A stretch of 64,000 nt of DNA from Ferrimonas gelatinilytica (lineage in GTDB: Bacteria > Pseudomonadota > Gammaproteobacteria > Enterobacterales > Shewanellaceae). Both the position numbers and the translations under genes were made by a program. The notes beneath the pieces are model-generated. The model was not told the origin of the DNA and did no database searches. It worked only from the letters and a program-made list of their open reading frames with translations. Positions 32,779-42,783 of this stretch are shown here, piece by piece. The DNA is taken from the NCBI RefSeq assembly GCF_039544205.1, contig NZ_BAABLF010000012.1, positions 25,087 through 89,086 of the forward strand, written 5' to 3'. The stretch's first letter is position 1, and every line of letters begins with the position of its first letter.

Positions 32779-32852
32779 TTCGCACCATTTTGAATTGAGG
32801 CTGCTCAAAGATTGACCAGCCCTAAAACGAAGTTTTTCGAGGTAAGAGGCAG

Positions 32853-33068
32853 ATGCCGGTAATTAAAGTCCGTGAAAACGAGCCCTTCGACGTAGCACTG
32901 CGTCGTTTCAAGCGTTCCTGTGAGAAGGCAGGTATCCTGTCTGAAGTACGTCGTCGTGAGCACTACGAGAAGCCGACCACCGTGCGTAAGCGCGCCAAAG
33001 CGGCTGCTTCCAAGCGTCAAGCCAAGAAACTGGCTCGCGAAAACGCCCGTCGTACTCGTCTGTACTGA
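32853..33068 (+). CDS. rpsU: 30S ribosomal protein bS21
   Basis: A 71-residue, highly basic ribosomal protein. The sequence VIKVRENEPFDVALRRFKRS and the Lys/Arg-rich tail are essentially those of E. coli S21. It leads the macromolecular-synthesis operon; AGGTAAGAGGC upstream supplies the ribosome-binding site. Confidence 0.98.
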   Translation: MPVIKVRENEPFDVALRRFKRSCEKAGILSEVRRREHYEKPTTVRKRAKAAASKRQAKKLARENARRTRLY

Positions 33069-33070
33069 TC

Positions 33071-33514
33071 ATGACTCTCATCGAGCAACTCAAAGACGCC
33101 ATGAAAGTGGCGATGCGAGCCAAAGAAAAAGCTCGCTTGGGAACCATCCGCCTGGCCTTGGCTGCGATCAAGCAGGTGGAAGTAGATGAAGCCAAAACCC
33201 TCAGTGACGATGAGATCACCGCCGTCTTGACCAAAATGGTCAAACAGCGTCGCGATTCCATCAGACAGTATGAGGAAGCCGGCCGTCTCGATCTGGCGGA
33301 AGCCGAAGCCGCAGAAGTGGTGGTGTTGCAGGAGTTCCTGCCGCAGCCCATGAGCGACGAGGAACTTCAGGCCGTGGTCTCCCAGGTCATCGCAGACAGC
33401 GGTGCCAGCTCGATGCGTGATATGGGTAAAGTGATGGGCCAGCTGCAAAGCAAGGTCCAGGGTCGTGCCGATATGGCCGAAGTGGGCAAAATCGTAAAAG
33501 CCCAACTCGGTTGA
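33071..33514 (+). CDS. yqeY: GatB/YqeY domain protein
   Basis: A 147-residue protein of the YqeY family, related to the tRNA-binding tail of the GatB amidotransferase subunit. A conserved start (LIEQLKDAMKVAMRAKEKARLGTIR is split here by my length limit only in description), a central RRDSIRQYEEAGR and a C-terminal GKVMGQLQSKVQGRADM fit the family. The molecular role is not settled. It is inserted between rpsU (2-bp gap) and dnaG, an arrangement seen in many Vibrio- and Shewanella-like genomes. Confidence 0.93.
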   Translation: MTLIEQLKDAMKVAMRAKEKARLGTIRLALAAIKQVEVDEAKTLSDDEITAVLTKMVKQRRDSIRQYEEAGRLDLAEAEAAEVVVLQEFLPQPMSDEELQAVVSQVIADSGASSMRDMGKVMGQLQSKVQGRADMAEVGKIVKAQLG

Positions 33515-33533
33515 TCGCCGTCCCAATCACAGC

Positions 33534-33569
33534 AACAAGCCGTGCCTAATGCACGGCTTGTTTGTTTGT
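33534..33569 (+). terminator. Internal terminator upstream of dnaG
   Basis: A 12-bp perfect stem AACAAGCCGTGC / GCACGGCTTGTT with a five-base loop, followed by TTTGTTTG. It matches the role of the E. coli operon's terminator between rpsU and dnaG, which lowers primase expression relative to S21. Confidence 0.85.
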
Positions 33570-33610
33570 GATAAACAAACAAGGTTTCAATCCAGACAGT
33601 GGGGAACTCA

Positions 33611-35371
33611 GTGGCCGGTCGGATCGCCAGAGATTTTATCGATCAACTCTTATCACGCGTCGACATCGTTGAACTGGTCGATGGCCGGGTAAAACTGAAA
33701 AAAGCCGGCAAGAACTACCACGCCTGCTGTCCCTTCCATAACGAAAAAACCCCCTCCTTCACCGTCAGCCAGGACAAACAGTTTTACCACTGCTTTGGCT
33801 GTGGCGCCCACGGCAATGCCATCGACTTCATGATGGAGTACGAACGCCTGGAGTTTCCCGATGCCATCGAAGAGCTGGCGGGACAGGCGGGCATGGAGGT
33901 CGTACGCGAAGCCAGTCATGAGCCGCGCCGTCACGCCCCCAATACCACGCCAAGACCCAAAGACGGCAGCGACGATCACTACTCGCTGATGCAGTGGGCC
34001 GCCCGTTACTATCAGCAGCAACTGCGTCAGCACAGCGAAAAAGAGCGGGTTATCCAGTACCTCAAAGGGCGGGGTCTGGACGGTGAAACGGTGCAGAAAT
34101 TTGGCATCGGCTTCGCGCCGCCCGGCTGGGACACCCTGATGGGGCAGAAACGGGGCGACAACCGCGCCATCCACCTGCTCACCGAGTGCGGCATGCTGAT
34201 CGAGAAAGAGGGCAGCAACCGCAAGTACGACCGCTTTCGCGACCGCCTGATGTTTCCGATCCTGGATCGCCGCGGCCGGGTCATCGCCTTTGGTGGCCGG
34301 GTGCTGGGAGAGGGCACGCCCAAATACCTGAACTCCCCCGAGACCCCGATCTTTCACAAGAGTCATGAGCTCTACGGTCTCTACCAGGTTCGCCAGGCTC
34401 ACCGCAGCCCGGAGCGGGTCCTGGTGGTTGAGGGGTACATGGATGTCGTTGCCCTGGGGCAACACGGCATCGATTATGCTGTCGCCTCCTTGGGTACCTC
34501 CACCACCGCGGACCACATTCAGCTGCTGATGCGCACTGCCCAAAGTGAGGTGGTGTGCTGTTACGATGGCGACCGGGCCGGTCGGGACGCCGCCTGGCGG
34601 GCGCTGGAGACGGCGATGCCGCTGCTAAAAAGCGGCAAGGCACTGAAGTTCATGTTCCTGCCGGACGGCGAAGACCCAGACAGCTTGGTGCAGCAGGAGG
34701 GCAAGACCGCCTTTGAAGCCCGGATCCAGGCGGCAATGCCGCTGTCGGACTACCTGTTCGGTCACCTCCGGGAGCAGGCGGATCTCTCCAGTAACGAGGG
34801 TAAGGCTCGCTTCATCGCCGAAATCAAACCCTTGATTGAACAGATCAGTGACGACGTACTCCAAGAAACCCTGCTGCAAAGGCTCGAGACCGAGCTGGGA
34901 TGGGGAGCACGCAAGCACTTCGCCCAGCCCAAGCGCACGGTAGGCCAACGCCCGCTGGCCCAAGCTCAACGTGGACGGGGTACACCAGTACGCCAAGCCA
35001 TTGCCCTGCTGCTCAGCGAGCCGGGACTCGGCTACGGTCTTGCCCCGCAAACCGCCGTTTCTAAGCTCGAGCTCAAGGGGATGCCACTGCTAAGAAGCTT
35101 GCTGGAGCTGTGCCGGGATCAACACCTGACCACCGCCCAACTGCTGGAGCGCTTCCGTGGCGAGCCGGAGTACGATGTCCTGCGAAAGCTCGCCGGAACC
35201 CAGTTCGAAGTGGAGCACAACAAGGGGCAGGTCTTCGCGGATCTGCTCAAAGGGTTTAACCGCCAGATCCTGGACCAAATGGCCAGCGCCCTGCAGGCGA
35301 AGAGCACGCTGAGCAAGGATGAACTGGTGCAACTCCATCAACTCTTGAAGGCCCTGAGGGCGTTCGATTAG
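33611..35371 (+). CDS. dnaG: DNA primase DnaG
   Basis: A 586-residue replicative primase. The zinc-binding domain is N-terminal (HACCPFHNEKTPSFTV ... FYHCFGCGAHGNAIDF). The RNA-polymerase core carries YDRFRDRLMFPI, and the TOPRIM motifs are VVEGYMDVVAL and YDGDRAGRDAAWRAL. The C-terminal helicase-interaction domain follows. I chose GTG at 33611 (AGRIARDFI, aligning with E. coli AGRIPRVFI), with GGGGAA just upstream; the frame is open four codons further, to 33599. Confidence 0.97.
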   Translation: MAGRIARDFIDQLLSRVDIVELVDGRVKLKKAGKNYHACCPFHNEKTPSFTVSQDKQFYHCFGCGAHGNAIDFMMEYERLEFPDAIEELAGQAGMEVVREASHEPRRHAPNTTPRPKDGSDDHYSLMQWAARYYQQQLRQHSEKERVIQYLKGRGLDGETVQKFGIGFAPPGWDTLMGQKRGDNRAIHLLTECGMLIEKEGSNRKYDRFRDRLMFPILDRRGRVIAFGGRVLGEGTPKYLNSPETPIFHKSHELYGLYQVRQAHRSPERVLVVEGYMDVVALGQHGIDYAVASLGTSTTADHIQLLMRTAQSEVVCCYDGDRAGRDAAWRALETAMPLLKSGKALKFMFLPDGEDPDSLVQQEGKTAFEARIQAAMPLSDYLFGHLREQADLSSNEGKARFIAEIKPLIEQISDDVLQETLLQRLETELGWGARKHFAQPKRTVGQRPLAQAQRGRGTPVRQAIALLLSEPGLGYGLAPQTAVSKLELKGMPLLRSLLELCRDQHLTTAQLLERFRGEPEYDVLRKLAGTQFEVEHNKGQVFADLLKGFNRQILDQMASALQAKSTLSKDELVQLHQLLKALRAFD

Positions 35372-35472
35372 CCTGGCGAGGCTAGCAGTAGAATGCGAAT
35401 CCCGTTATAATTGGCTATTTGCGCGTCACTGGCCGCTTATCCCTAGTTTTTAACCTTAAGTGGATGATATCA

Positions 35473-37302
<1,830 letters not shown>

Positions 37303-37319
37303 ATTCGCCCGGAACGAAC

Positions 37320-37344
37320 AAGCCCCGCCCTCTGCGGGGCTTTT
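37320..37344 (+). terminator. Terminator of rpoD
   Basis: A 9-bp stem AAGCCCCGC / GCGGGGCTT with a five-base loop and a T-run, 18 bp after the stop. Confidence 0.87.
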
Positions 37345-37392
37345 CTTTGCCCTCAAGGGCATATGCGGCATGGATCGCCAGCCAAGCGCACG

Positions 37393-37424
37393 AAAAAGGC
37401 CCGGCAGTGATGCCGGGCCTTTTT
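37393..37424. terminator. Second, bidirectional terminator after rpoD
   Basis: A 14-bp perfect stem AAAAAGGCCCGGCA / TGCCGGGCCTTTTT with a GTGA loop. It also serves the convergent outer-membrane protein gene. Confidence 0.9.
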
Positions 37425-37448
37425 GTACTTCAGGAGATTGGGGCAGCG

Positions 37449-38111
37449 TTAGAACTGCACTTCGGCCCCGACAAACCAGCCGTTTTGCGTTACATCGGCA
37501 CTGATCCCTTTGAAGTGGCGTACATCGAAGTCATGTTCGCGATAACCGCCCTTAATGTTCAGATCAAACAGCGACAGATCCAGGCCGTAGCCCAGCCCCA
37601 CCTGGTAATCGCTGATCTGCTTGCTGTTGTAATTGGTCAGTGCCACATCGGCAAAGACAAATAAACCGGAGCTGACCAGGTTGATGCGACTACGGGCATA
37701 GCCCATGACGACGCCTTTATCCAGCTCTACGTTTTCCCACCCCTCGCGGAGTGCACCGTCGTACTGCCGGTAGTTCACCCCAAGGTCCAGCTCGATGCCG
37801 TCGTTATCCAGCAGTTGCCAATAGAAGATGAAATCGGCGTTGGACAGGTCAAGTTCGGTGCCGTCACCGCTGCTGCCCAGGTCGTTATAACGCACCATCA
37901 GGTTGGGCAAGATGGGAATAAAGTGCTCCAGCGCCACGTACGCGCTCAGCCGCTCCTTATCGCTCCAGCCCGGATCGAGCTCGTTAGACTTGCCATCGGT
38001 GGACATAGAAAAAAGGTCCACCCCTCCCTTTATCCCCAGTAGATCCGCCTGGGCTGGCATCGCCAGCCCGGCACTCAGAGCAACTGCACATACGCTCCGT
38101 TGTAGCCTCAT
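37449..38111 (-). CDS. Outer-membrane beta-barrel protein (TIGR04219-like)
   Basis: A 220-residue protein with a signal peptide (ending MPAQA) and about eight alternating amphipathic strands, finishing in the C-terminal aromatic residue of outer-membrane barrels (GWFVGAEVQF). The start of the mature part (DLLGIKGGVDLFSMS) fits the TIGR04219 family of small barrels seen in Shewanella-like bacteria. No ligand or channel function is evident. It lies 7 bp downstream of the DUF2333 gene and may share its transcript. Confidence 0.8.
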   Translation of the reverse strand: MRLQRSVCAVALSAGLAMPAQADLLGIKGGVDLFSMSTDGKSNELDPGWSDKERLSAYVALEHFIPILPNLMVRYNDLGSSGDGTELDLSNADFIFYWQLLDNDGIELDLGVNYRQYDGALREGWENVELDKGVVMGYARSRINLVSSGLFVFADVALTNYNSKQISDYQVGLGYGLDLSLFDLNIKGGYREHDFDVRHFKGISADVTQNGWFVGAEVQF

Positions 38112-38118
38112 AGATGGT

Positions 38119-39090
38119 TTAACCCTGTGTGAGTAGTTGTTTTAGGTCGATAAGCGCCGCGTTGGCGCGGGAAATGTAGTTGGCCATCACCAGGGAGTGA
38201 TTGGCCACCAGGCCAAAGCCTCCGCCATTGAGGATGATGGGGCTCCAAACCGTATCCTGGGTAGACTCCAGCTCTCGAATGATCTGCTGCAGGCTGACCC
38301 GGGCATTCTTCTTATCCAGCACAGGCGCAAAGTCCTGCTCGATGGCACGCATGAAGGCCAGCAGGGCCCAACAGTGCCCCCGGGCTTCGTAGAAAACGTC
38401 GTCGATCTTCCACCAACTGGTGCGTACCCGATGCTCCAGCAACAGCTCGGTGGACTGACGGGCCACCTCGTCGCCGGCCAAATCGGTGTTGACGCGATCC
38501 TGGCCCACGCTGGCGGCGAGGCGTTGAGACAGACTACCCAGGCGCTTCTCCACCTGCTCCAGGTAGCTCACCAGATTGTCCGCCCGGGCGTAGAACTGCG
38601 CATCTTCGTTCTTCGGATCCATGATGCCGTCACGGTAACGGATCAGTGCCTTGATACCGGCCTGATACTCCGCTTCGGCACGGGGGAACATCCAGCTACG
38701 CCGATCGATATTGAACTTGGGTTGAGCGATCTGCAGGTTGGTGTCTTCGGTGGACTGAGATTGGGAGCGGGCGAAATCCCGCCTCAGCACCAGGCTCAGA
38801 TCCCGCAACTGCTCCAGCGCACCAAACTCGAACGCCGGCATGTTATCCATCAGCACCGAGGGGGGCATCACATCATTGGAGAGAAAACCGCCCGGCTTAT
38901 CCAGCAACCCCTGACCGACCAAGATGGCGGCGGTAGCCGTGGCATAGCCCACCACTTCCCCCTCCTGGGCGCGCAAACTCGCCGTGTCGATGGGATCCGG
39001 CTCCACACTCCACCAAACCGCCAAGAGGTAGTTAAACAGCACCACCAGGGCAATCCCCAGGATCACCCGCTTCGTCGTCACACGTTCCAT
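38119..39090 (-). CDS. DUF2333 family inner-membrane protein
   Basis: A 323-residue protein with one N-terminal membrane segment (RVILGIALVVLFNYLLAVWW) and a helical periplasmic domain typical of DUF2333: GGFLSNDVMPPSVLMDNMPAFEFGAL, RSWMFPRAEAEYQAGIKAL and the C-terminal GGGFGLVANHSLVMANYISRA. The function is unknown. It is followed closely by the small barrel gene and preceded by the copper chaperone gene, suggesting an envelope context. Confidence 0.87.
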   Translation of the reverse strand: MERVTTKRVILGIALVVLFNYLLAVWWSVEPDPIDTASLRAQEGEVVGYATATAAILVGQGLLDKPGGFLSNDVMPPSVLMDNMPAFEFGALEQLRDLSLVLRRDFARSQSQSTEDTNLQIAQPKFNIDRRSWMFPRAEAEYQAGIKALIRYRDGIMDPKNEDAQFYARADNLVSYLEQVEKRLGSLSQRLAASVGQDRVNTDLAGDEVARQSTELLLEHRVRTSWWKIDDVFYEARGHCWALLAFMRAIEQDFAPVLDKKNARVSLQQIIRELESTQDTVWSPIILNGGGFGLVANHSLVMANYISRANAALIDLKQLLTQG

Positions 39091-39121
39091 GACCGCCTCC
39101 CGTTGTTATTCCAACTCAAGC

Positions 39122-39568
39122 TTAGTGGTGATGGTGGTGGCTGTGCTCGGACGGTTTAAGATCTCGCACCTCAAACACCACGGTCTGCACCGGTGCCTTG
39201 GCGAACCGGAGCTCGCAGCTCAACTGCGCTCCCACCTCAGGCGTCGCTTCCAATCCCATCATCATCAGGTGCAGGCCGCCCTGAGCCAGGATGACAGCTA
39301 CTCCCTGGGGCAACTCGATGGCCGCCACGGGGCGCATCTTGGTCAGTCCATCCTCGTGGAGCAGCGTGTGCATTTCGGTGTTCTCGACCCCCTCGCAACG
39401 CGCCGCCAGCAGCTGGTCATCGCCCTCGCTGCTGGTGATCTGCAGGTAACCTGCGGTATTGGGTACCCCCGGCGGCATCGCACGAACATGGGCGTCCTCC
39501 ACCAGGATCTGCGCCATCAGTGGCGAACTCAGCAGCACGGCAAAAAATCCAAACAACTGTTTAAGCAT
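39122..39568 (-). CDS. Periplasmic copper chaperone, PCu(A)C family
   Basis: A 148-residue exported protein. A signal peptide (ending SPLMA) precedes a PCu(A)C domain with the copper-binding His and Met ligands of the H(M)x10Mx21HxM pattern: TEMHTLLHEDGLTKMRPV and LAQGGLHLMMMGL. These proteins deliver Cu(I) to cytochrome oxidase. The C-terminus carries an extra His-rich tail (HSHHHHH), a likely additional metal site. It is monocistronic or leads to the DUF2333 gene 31 bp away. Confidence 0.9.
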   Translation of the reverse strand: MLKQLFGFFAVLLSSPLMAQILVEDAHVRAMPPGVPNTAGYLQITSSEGDDQLLAARCEGVENTEMHTLLHEDGLTKMRPVAAIELPQGVAVILAQGGLHLMMMGLEATPEVGAQLSCELRFAKAPVQTVVFEVRDLKPSEHSHHHHH

Positions 39569-39630
39569 ACCCTAGCTTCCCTTAGACTGGCGTTCGTACA
39601 CGGACGAACCGACGATGAACTGGAGCCCTC

Positions 39631-40368
39631 ATGGACACAATACTTTGCCATCGACAAGATGGGGTCATGGTACTGACCCTCAATCGTCAGGACAAGCGTA
39701 ACGCCTTGACGCAAAAGATGTATACCGACTTGATCGACCATTTGAACAGTGCTGAACAGGACCCGGCCATCCGCGCCATCCTGGTGCAAGGGGACAACCA
39801 GTGTTTCTGTGCCGGAAACGATCTTCAAGACTTTCTCAACGGCACCCTGGATAATGATGCCCCGGTGCTGCGTTTCGTCAGGATGCTGCCGCATCTGAAA
39901 AAGCCCCTGGTGGCCGCGGTTGCCGGCCCGGCGGTGGGGATCGGCACCACGCTACTGCTTTACTGTGATCTGGTTTACGCCACCGAGGACGCCAAACTGA
40001 TGCTGTCCTTCGTTAACCAAGGGTTGGTACCGGAGGCCGGCTCCACCGTCCTGTTACCTGCCCTGATGGGACACCAGCGCAGCGCGGAGTTGCTCCTGCT
40101 GGGCCGTACCTTCTCCGGTGCCGAAGCCCATGAGTGGGGGCTGGTGACCCGGACTGTCCCGGCGGAGCAACTGCTCGACCACGCCCTTACCCAGGCTAAG
40201 AGATTGGCCAGCCAGCCCCAGAGCGCCCTCACGGCCACCGTGGCGATGCTGCGCGACGCCCGTCCAGATAACTTAAGCGAAGTAATCGATCACGAGATCG
40301 CCCTGTTCCTGGCTCAGCTTGAGACCGACGAGACCAAGGCGCGCATCGCCCGTATGCTCAAGCGCTGA
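39631..40368 (+). CDS. Enoyl-CoA hydratase/isomerase family protein
   Basis: A 245-residue crotonase-fold protein. The oxyanion-hole segments are visible: FCAGNDLQDFL and AVAGPAVGIGTTLLLYCDLVYA. The second catalytic Glu of true hydratases is replaced by sequence around PEAGSTVLLPALMG, where the Glu-Ala-Gly-Ser pattern is like delta3,delta2-enoyl-CoA isomerases. The exact reaction cannot be fixed from sequence alone. It is divergent from the copper chaperone and stands alone. Confidence 0.86.
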   Translation: MDTILCHRQDGVMVLTLNRQDKRNALTQKMYTDLIDHLNSAEQDPAIRAILVQGDNQCFCAGNDLQDFLNGTLDNDAPVLRFVRMLPHLKKPLVAAVAGPAVGIGTTLLLYCDLVYATEDAKLMLSFVNQGLVPEAGSTVLLPALMGHQRSAELLLLGRTFSGAEAHEWGLVTRTVPAEQLLDHALTQAKRLASQPQSALTATVAMLRDARPDNLSEVIDHEIALFLAQLETDETKARIARMLKR

Positions 40369-40393
40369 AGCCGCGCCGCCCGGAGCCATAGCA

Positions 40394-40669
40394 TTAATCC
40401 TTTTCACCACTTCGGGCTCCGGACCCAGTCCGGGGTTCTCGCACCGGGTCCGGGGAGTGCCTCGGGGGCAGCATGGCTTTGTTGACACGCCATTCCCTAC
40501 GCAACTGCCCGCACCCAAAAAACAGCAAGGCCCCACTGACCAGGGCCAGGGGGCCCGCAATCCAAAACCAGGCCTTATCGTTAAGGGCCACGCTCCAAGG
40601 GTCCTGCCACCCCACGAGGCCGATGAGGCAGAGCAGGAGCATCACCATCAGGGCAGCCAGTATCTTCAT
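40394..40669 (-). CDS. Small membrane protein in a psp-like operon
   Basis: A 91-residue protein with two hydrophobic segments (ILAALMVMLLLCLIGLVGW and FWIAGPLALVSGALLFFG) and a basic, Pro-rich C-terminal tail. The start overlaps the stop of the PspC-like gene (ATGA). The place resembles that of pspD in phage-shock operons, but I see no clear sequence similarity to PspD, so only the location supports a link. Confidence 0.65.
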   Translation of the reverse strand: MKILAALMVMLLLCLIGLVGWQDPWSVALNDKAWFWIAGPLALVSGALLFFGCGQLRREWRVNKAMLPPRHSPDPVREPRTGSGARSGEKD

Positions 40670-40857
40670 CTCAGCGGCCCCTGGGACTTGGGCATCAGCC
40701 AGGCGGCCACCAGGTAGAGAAAGAGCATCGGCAGAGGTGCAACCCAGCACAGCATTACGGCAGCAAGGCGTGTCCAACCCGGATGCCACTCCAGTTGCCA
40801 GGCCAACCTCGCAATCACGCCCAGCAGCCATCTATCGGTCGGTCCCTTCCGTTTCAT
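40666..40857 (-). CDS. PspC-domain small membrane protein
   Basis: A 63-residue protein resembling a minimal PspC domain: basic KRKGPTDRWLLGVIARLAWQ, then WTRLAAVMLCWVAPLPMLFLYLVAAWLMP, with the family pattern of a Gly/Val start and a hydrophobic helix ending in AWLMP. PspC proteins sense envelope stress at the inner membrane. The ATG at 40857 is five bases after GAGGGG; a GTG at 40860 is also possible. Second gene of a three-gene operon behind a sigma-54-like promoter. Confidence 0.75.
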   Translation of the reverse strand: MKRKGPTDRWLLGVIARLAWQLEWHPGWTRLAAVMLCWVAPLPMLFLYLVAAWLMPKSQGPLR

Positions 40858-40869
40858 CACTTCCCCTCC

Positions 40870-41265
40870 TTACTTGACTTCCAGTTGACCCAGGGCGGCT
40901 TCACGCATCAGGGTTATCGCCGCAGCGGCAGAGTCCTGCATCACGTTGTCAGCCCACTGCTGCAGCTCCTGCTGGAGCTCCACCAGGATCCCATGCTGAA
41001 CGGCCACCACTTCACGCTGCAGTGCCCGCTCAATCCGGGGCTGGGTCGCCAAGACCATCTCGTGGATATTGCTCATCCCCTGCTGGGCAAGTTGATGCGC
41101 ATCCTGGCGTGCATCCACGATGATGGTGGCATGCATCTGGGCCAGCTCGGCACGGATGTCGTGGTCAATCATATCGGTGAAGGCCGAACTCTCCGCCGCT
41201 TGAGCGCCGGTAGCCAGAGTCAGGGCCAGTGCAGAGGTGCGAAGCAGAGTAGTGAAGGCAAACAT
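40870..41265 (-). CDS. Exported helical protein, first gene of the psp-like operon
   Basis: A 131-residue protein with a signal peptide (cleavage after GAQA, near residue 23) and a mature part of about 108 residues predicted to be almost wholly alpha-helical and rich in Gln, Ala and Glu (QLAQQGMSNIHEMVLATQPRI). I recognise no family. It is 12 bp upstream of the PspC-like gene and directly downstream of a sigma-54-type promoter, so it is probably an envelope-stress protein of the periplasm; that is inference. Confidence 0.7.
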   Translation of the reverse strand: MFAFTTLLRTSALALTLATGAQAAESSAFTDMIDHDIRAELAQMHATIIVDARQDAHQLAQQGMSNIHEMVLATQPRIERALQREVVAVQHGILVELQQELQQWADNVMQDSAAAAITLMREAALGQLEVK

Positions 41266-41305
41266 GGTGGTAACCTCGGTGTTCGTTGAATGACACCTTC
41301 AGGGT

Positions 41306-41322
41306 TACAAGTGGCGTGCCAA
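41306..41322 (-). promoter_or_regulatory. Sigma-54-type promoter of the psp-like operon
   Basis: On the minus strand TTGGCACG, four bases, TTGTA matches the -24/-12 consensus YTGGCACG-N4-TTGCW with one mismatch. It lies about 40 bp before the first gene, as expected for a promoter activated by a PspF-type enhancer-binding protein. Confidence 0.75.
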
Positions 41323-41497
41323 CTTCACAAAGTGATATAACGCCATGATTTTTAATGCGGTTTTTTAAAGGGCGGGAATGGGAAGATGAAACGGGTGCAG
41401 TGAGCCGGGGAAAGATTAGCCAAAGTCACCAGTGCATGTAGTGGATTTCACCAACCCTAGACATGAAGGCAGCATAACCGCAGTGTCGGGTAGTGAA

Positions 41498-41536
41498 ACG
41501 CCCTCCTGATAGTGGCGGCAAGCCACGGGAGGGCGT
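41498..41536 (-). terminator. Two-part hairpin downstream of dusA
   Basis: An outer 9-bp stem ACGCCCTCC / GGAGGGCGT encloses an inner stem GTGGC / GCCAC. It follows the dusA stop on the minus strand. Confidence 0.6.
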
Positions 41537-41551
41537 AATCAAAGTGCGCAG

Positions 41552-42526
41552 TTACGCGGCGACCGCAGACTCGGGCAACGAGGCCAGGGCATCGCTGAGT
41601 ACGCTTGCCCCCATGCCCGGCAGATGGGCGTTCTGGGCCAGGTAACGGCGCCACTGGCGCGCCCCGGGCATGCCGTTAAACAGCCCCAGCATGTGTCGGG
41701 TCACGTGGTTGGCACGCCCCCCCTGTGCAATGTGGCGCTCCAGGTAGGGGATCATCTGCTCGACCACCTCTGCCCGGGAGAGCGGGAGACGATCATCCCC
41801 GTAGAGCCGACTATCGACCGCCGCCATCATGTAGGGATCCTGGTAGGCTTCCCGCCCCACCATCACCCCGTCAAGGTGCTGCAGGTGGGCTTCACACTCA
41901 TCGAGGCTCTTTACCCCACCGTTGACCGAAATATTGAGGCCGGGAAAATCCTGTTTCAGACGGTAGGCACGGGGGTAATCCAGCTCAGGAATCTCCCGGT
42001 TCTCTTTCGGGCTGAGGCCTTTGAGCCAGGCTTTTCGGGCATGGATGGTAAACACCTCGCAGCCGGCTTCCGCCACGGTGCCAACGAAGTCGGTCAGGAA
42101 GCCATAGCTGTCCTGCTCATCGATACCAATGCGGGTCTTAACCGTCACCGGGATATCCACCACCGCCTGCATCGCCTGCACGCACTCCGCCACCAACTGC
42201 GGCTCCGCCATCAGGCAGGCGCCGAAGCGGCCGTTTTGTACCCGGTCCGAGGGGCAGCCCACGTTCAGATTGACCTCGTCGTAACCGCGCGCCTGGGCCA
42301 GCTTGGCACAGTGCGCCAGGTCCGCCGGGTTACTCCCGCCCAGCTGCAACGCCAGGGGGTGCTCCTCCTCGTTGAACGCCAGGTAGTCCCCCTTACCGTG
42401 GATGATCGCGCCGGTCGTCACCATCTCGGTATAGAGCAGCGCCTGACGGGAGATCAGCCGGGCAAAGTAACGGTAGTGGCGATCCGTCCAGTCGAGCATA
42501 GGGGCAACGGAGAAGGTGCGTTTCAT
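41552..42526 (-). CDS. dusA: tRNA-dihydrouridine(20/20a) synthase DusA
   Basis: A 324-residue flavoenzyme that reduces uridines 20 and 20a in the tRNA D-loop. The TIM-barrel start VAPMLDWTDRHYRYFARLIS, the catalytic Cys in NVGCPSDRVQNGRFGACLM and the FMN-phosphate segment NGGVKSL ... GVMVGREAYQDPY are diagnostic for DusA. The ATG at 42526 (MKRTFSVAP) has GAGG seven bases upstream; ten codons further upstream are ignored. Confidence 0.96.
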   Translation of the reverse strand: MKRTFSVAPMLDWTDRHYRYFARLISRQALLYTEMVTTGAIIHGKGDYLAFNEEEHPLALQLGGSNPADLAHCAKLAQARGYDEVNLNVGCPSDRVQNGRFGACLMAEPQLVAECVQAMQAVVDIPVTVKTRIGIDEQDSYGFLTDFVGTVAEAGCEVFTIHARKAWLKGLSPKENREIPELDYPRAYRLKQDFPGLNISVNGGVKSLDECEAHLQHLDGVMVGREAYQDPYMMAAVDSRLYGDDRLPLSRAEVVEQMIPYLERHIAQGGRANHVTRHMLGLFNGMPGARQWRRYLAQNAHLPGMGASVLSDALASLPESAVAA

Positions 42527-42783
42527 CGAGAACCTCACGAAGAATTTGGGGCGCACATTCTACAAAAGCCCGCCCTAAAATCACAGGCGAATTTTTCACC
42601 AATGTGGCACCGTTCACTGAACCCGGGGCCCCAGCCGACGAGACTAACCGCGTATTGGCCTGCGGGTGCCCTGCAGATCGTGATCCCGCCCGCAGGGCAA
42701 GACTCCCTATCCCTATCGGAGCAGACAAAGACGCCGGCAAAAACTAGCCTTGGGAAGAGTCTATTTTGCCGTTGGAGCCCGAG

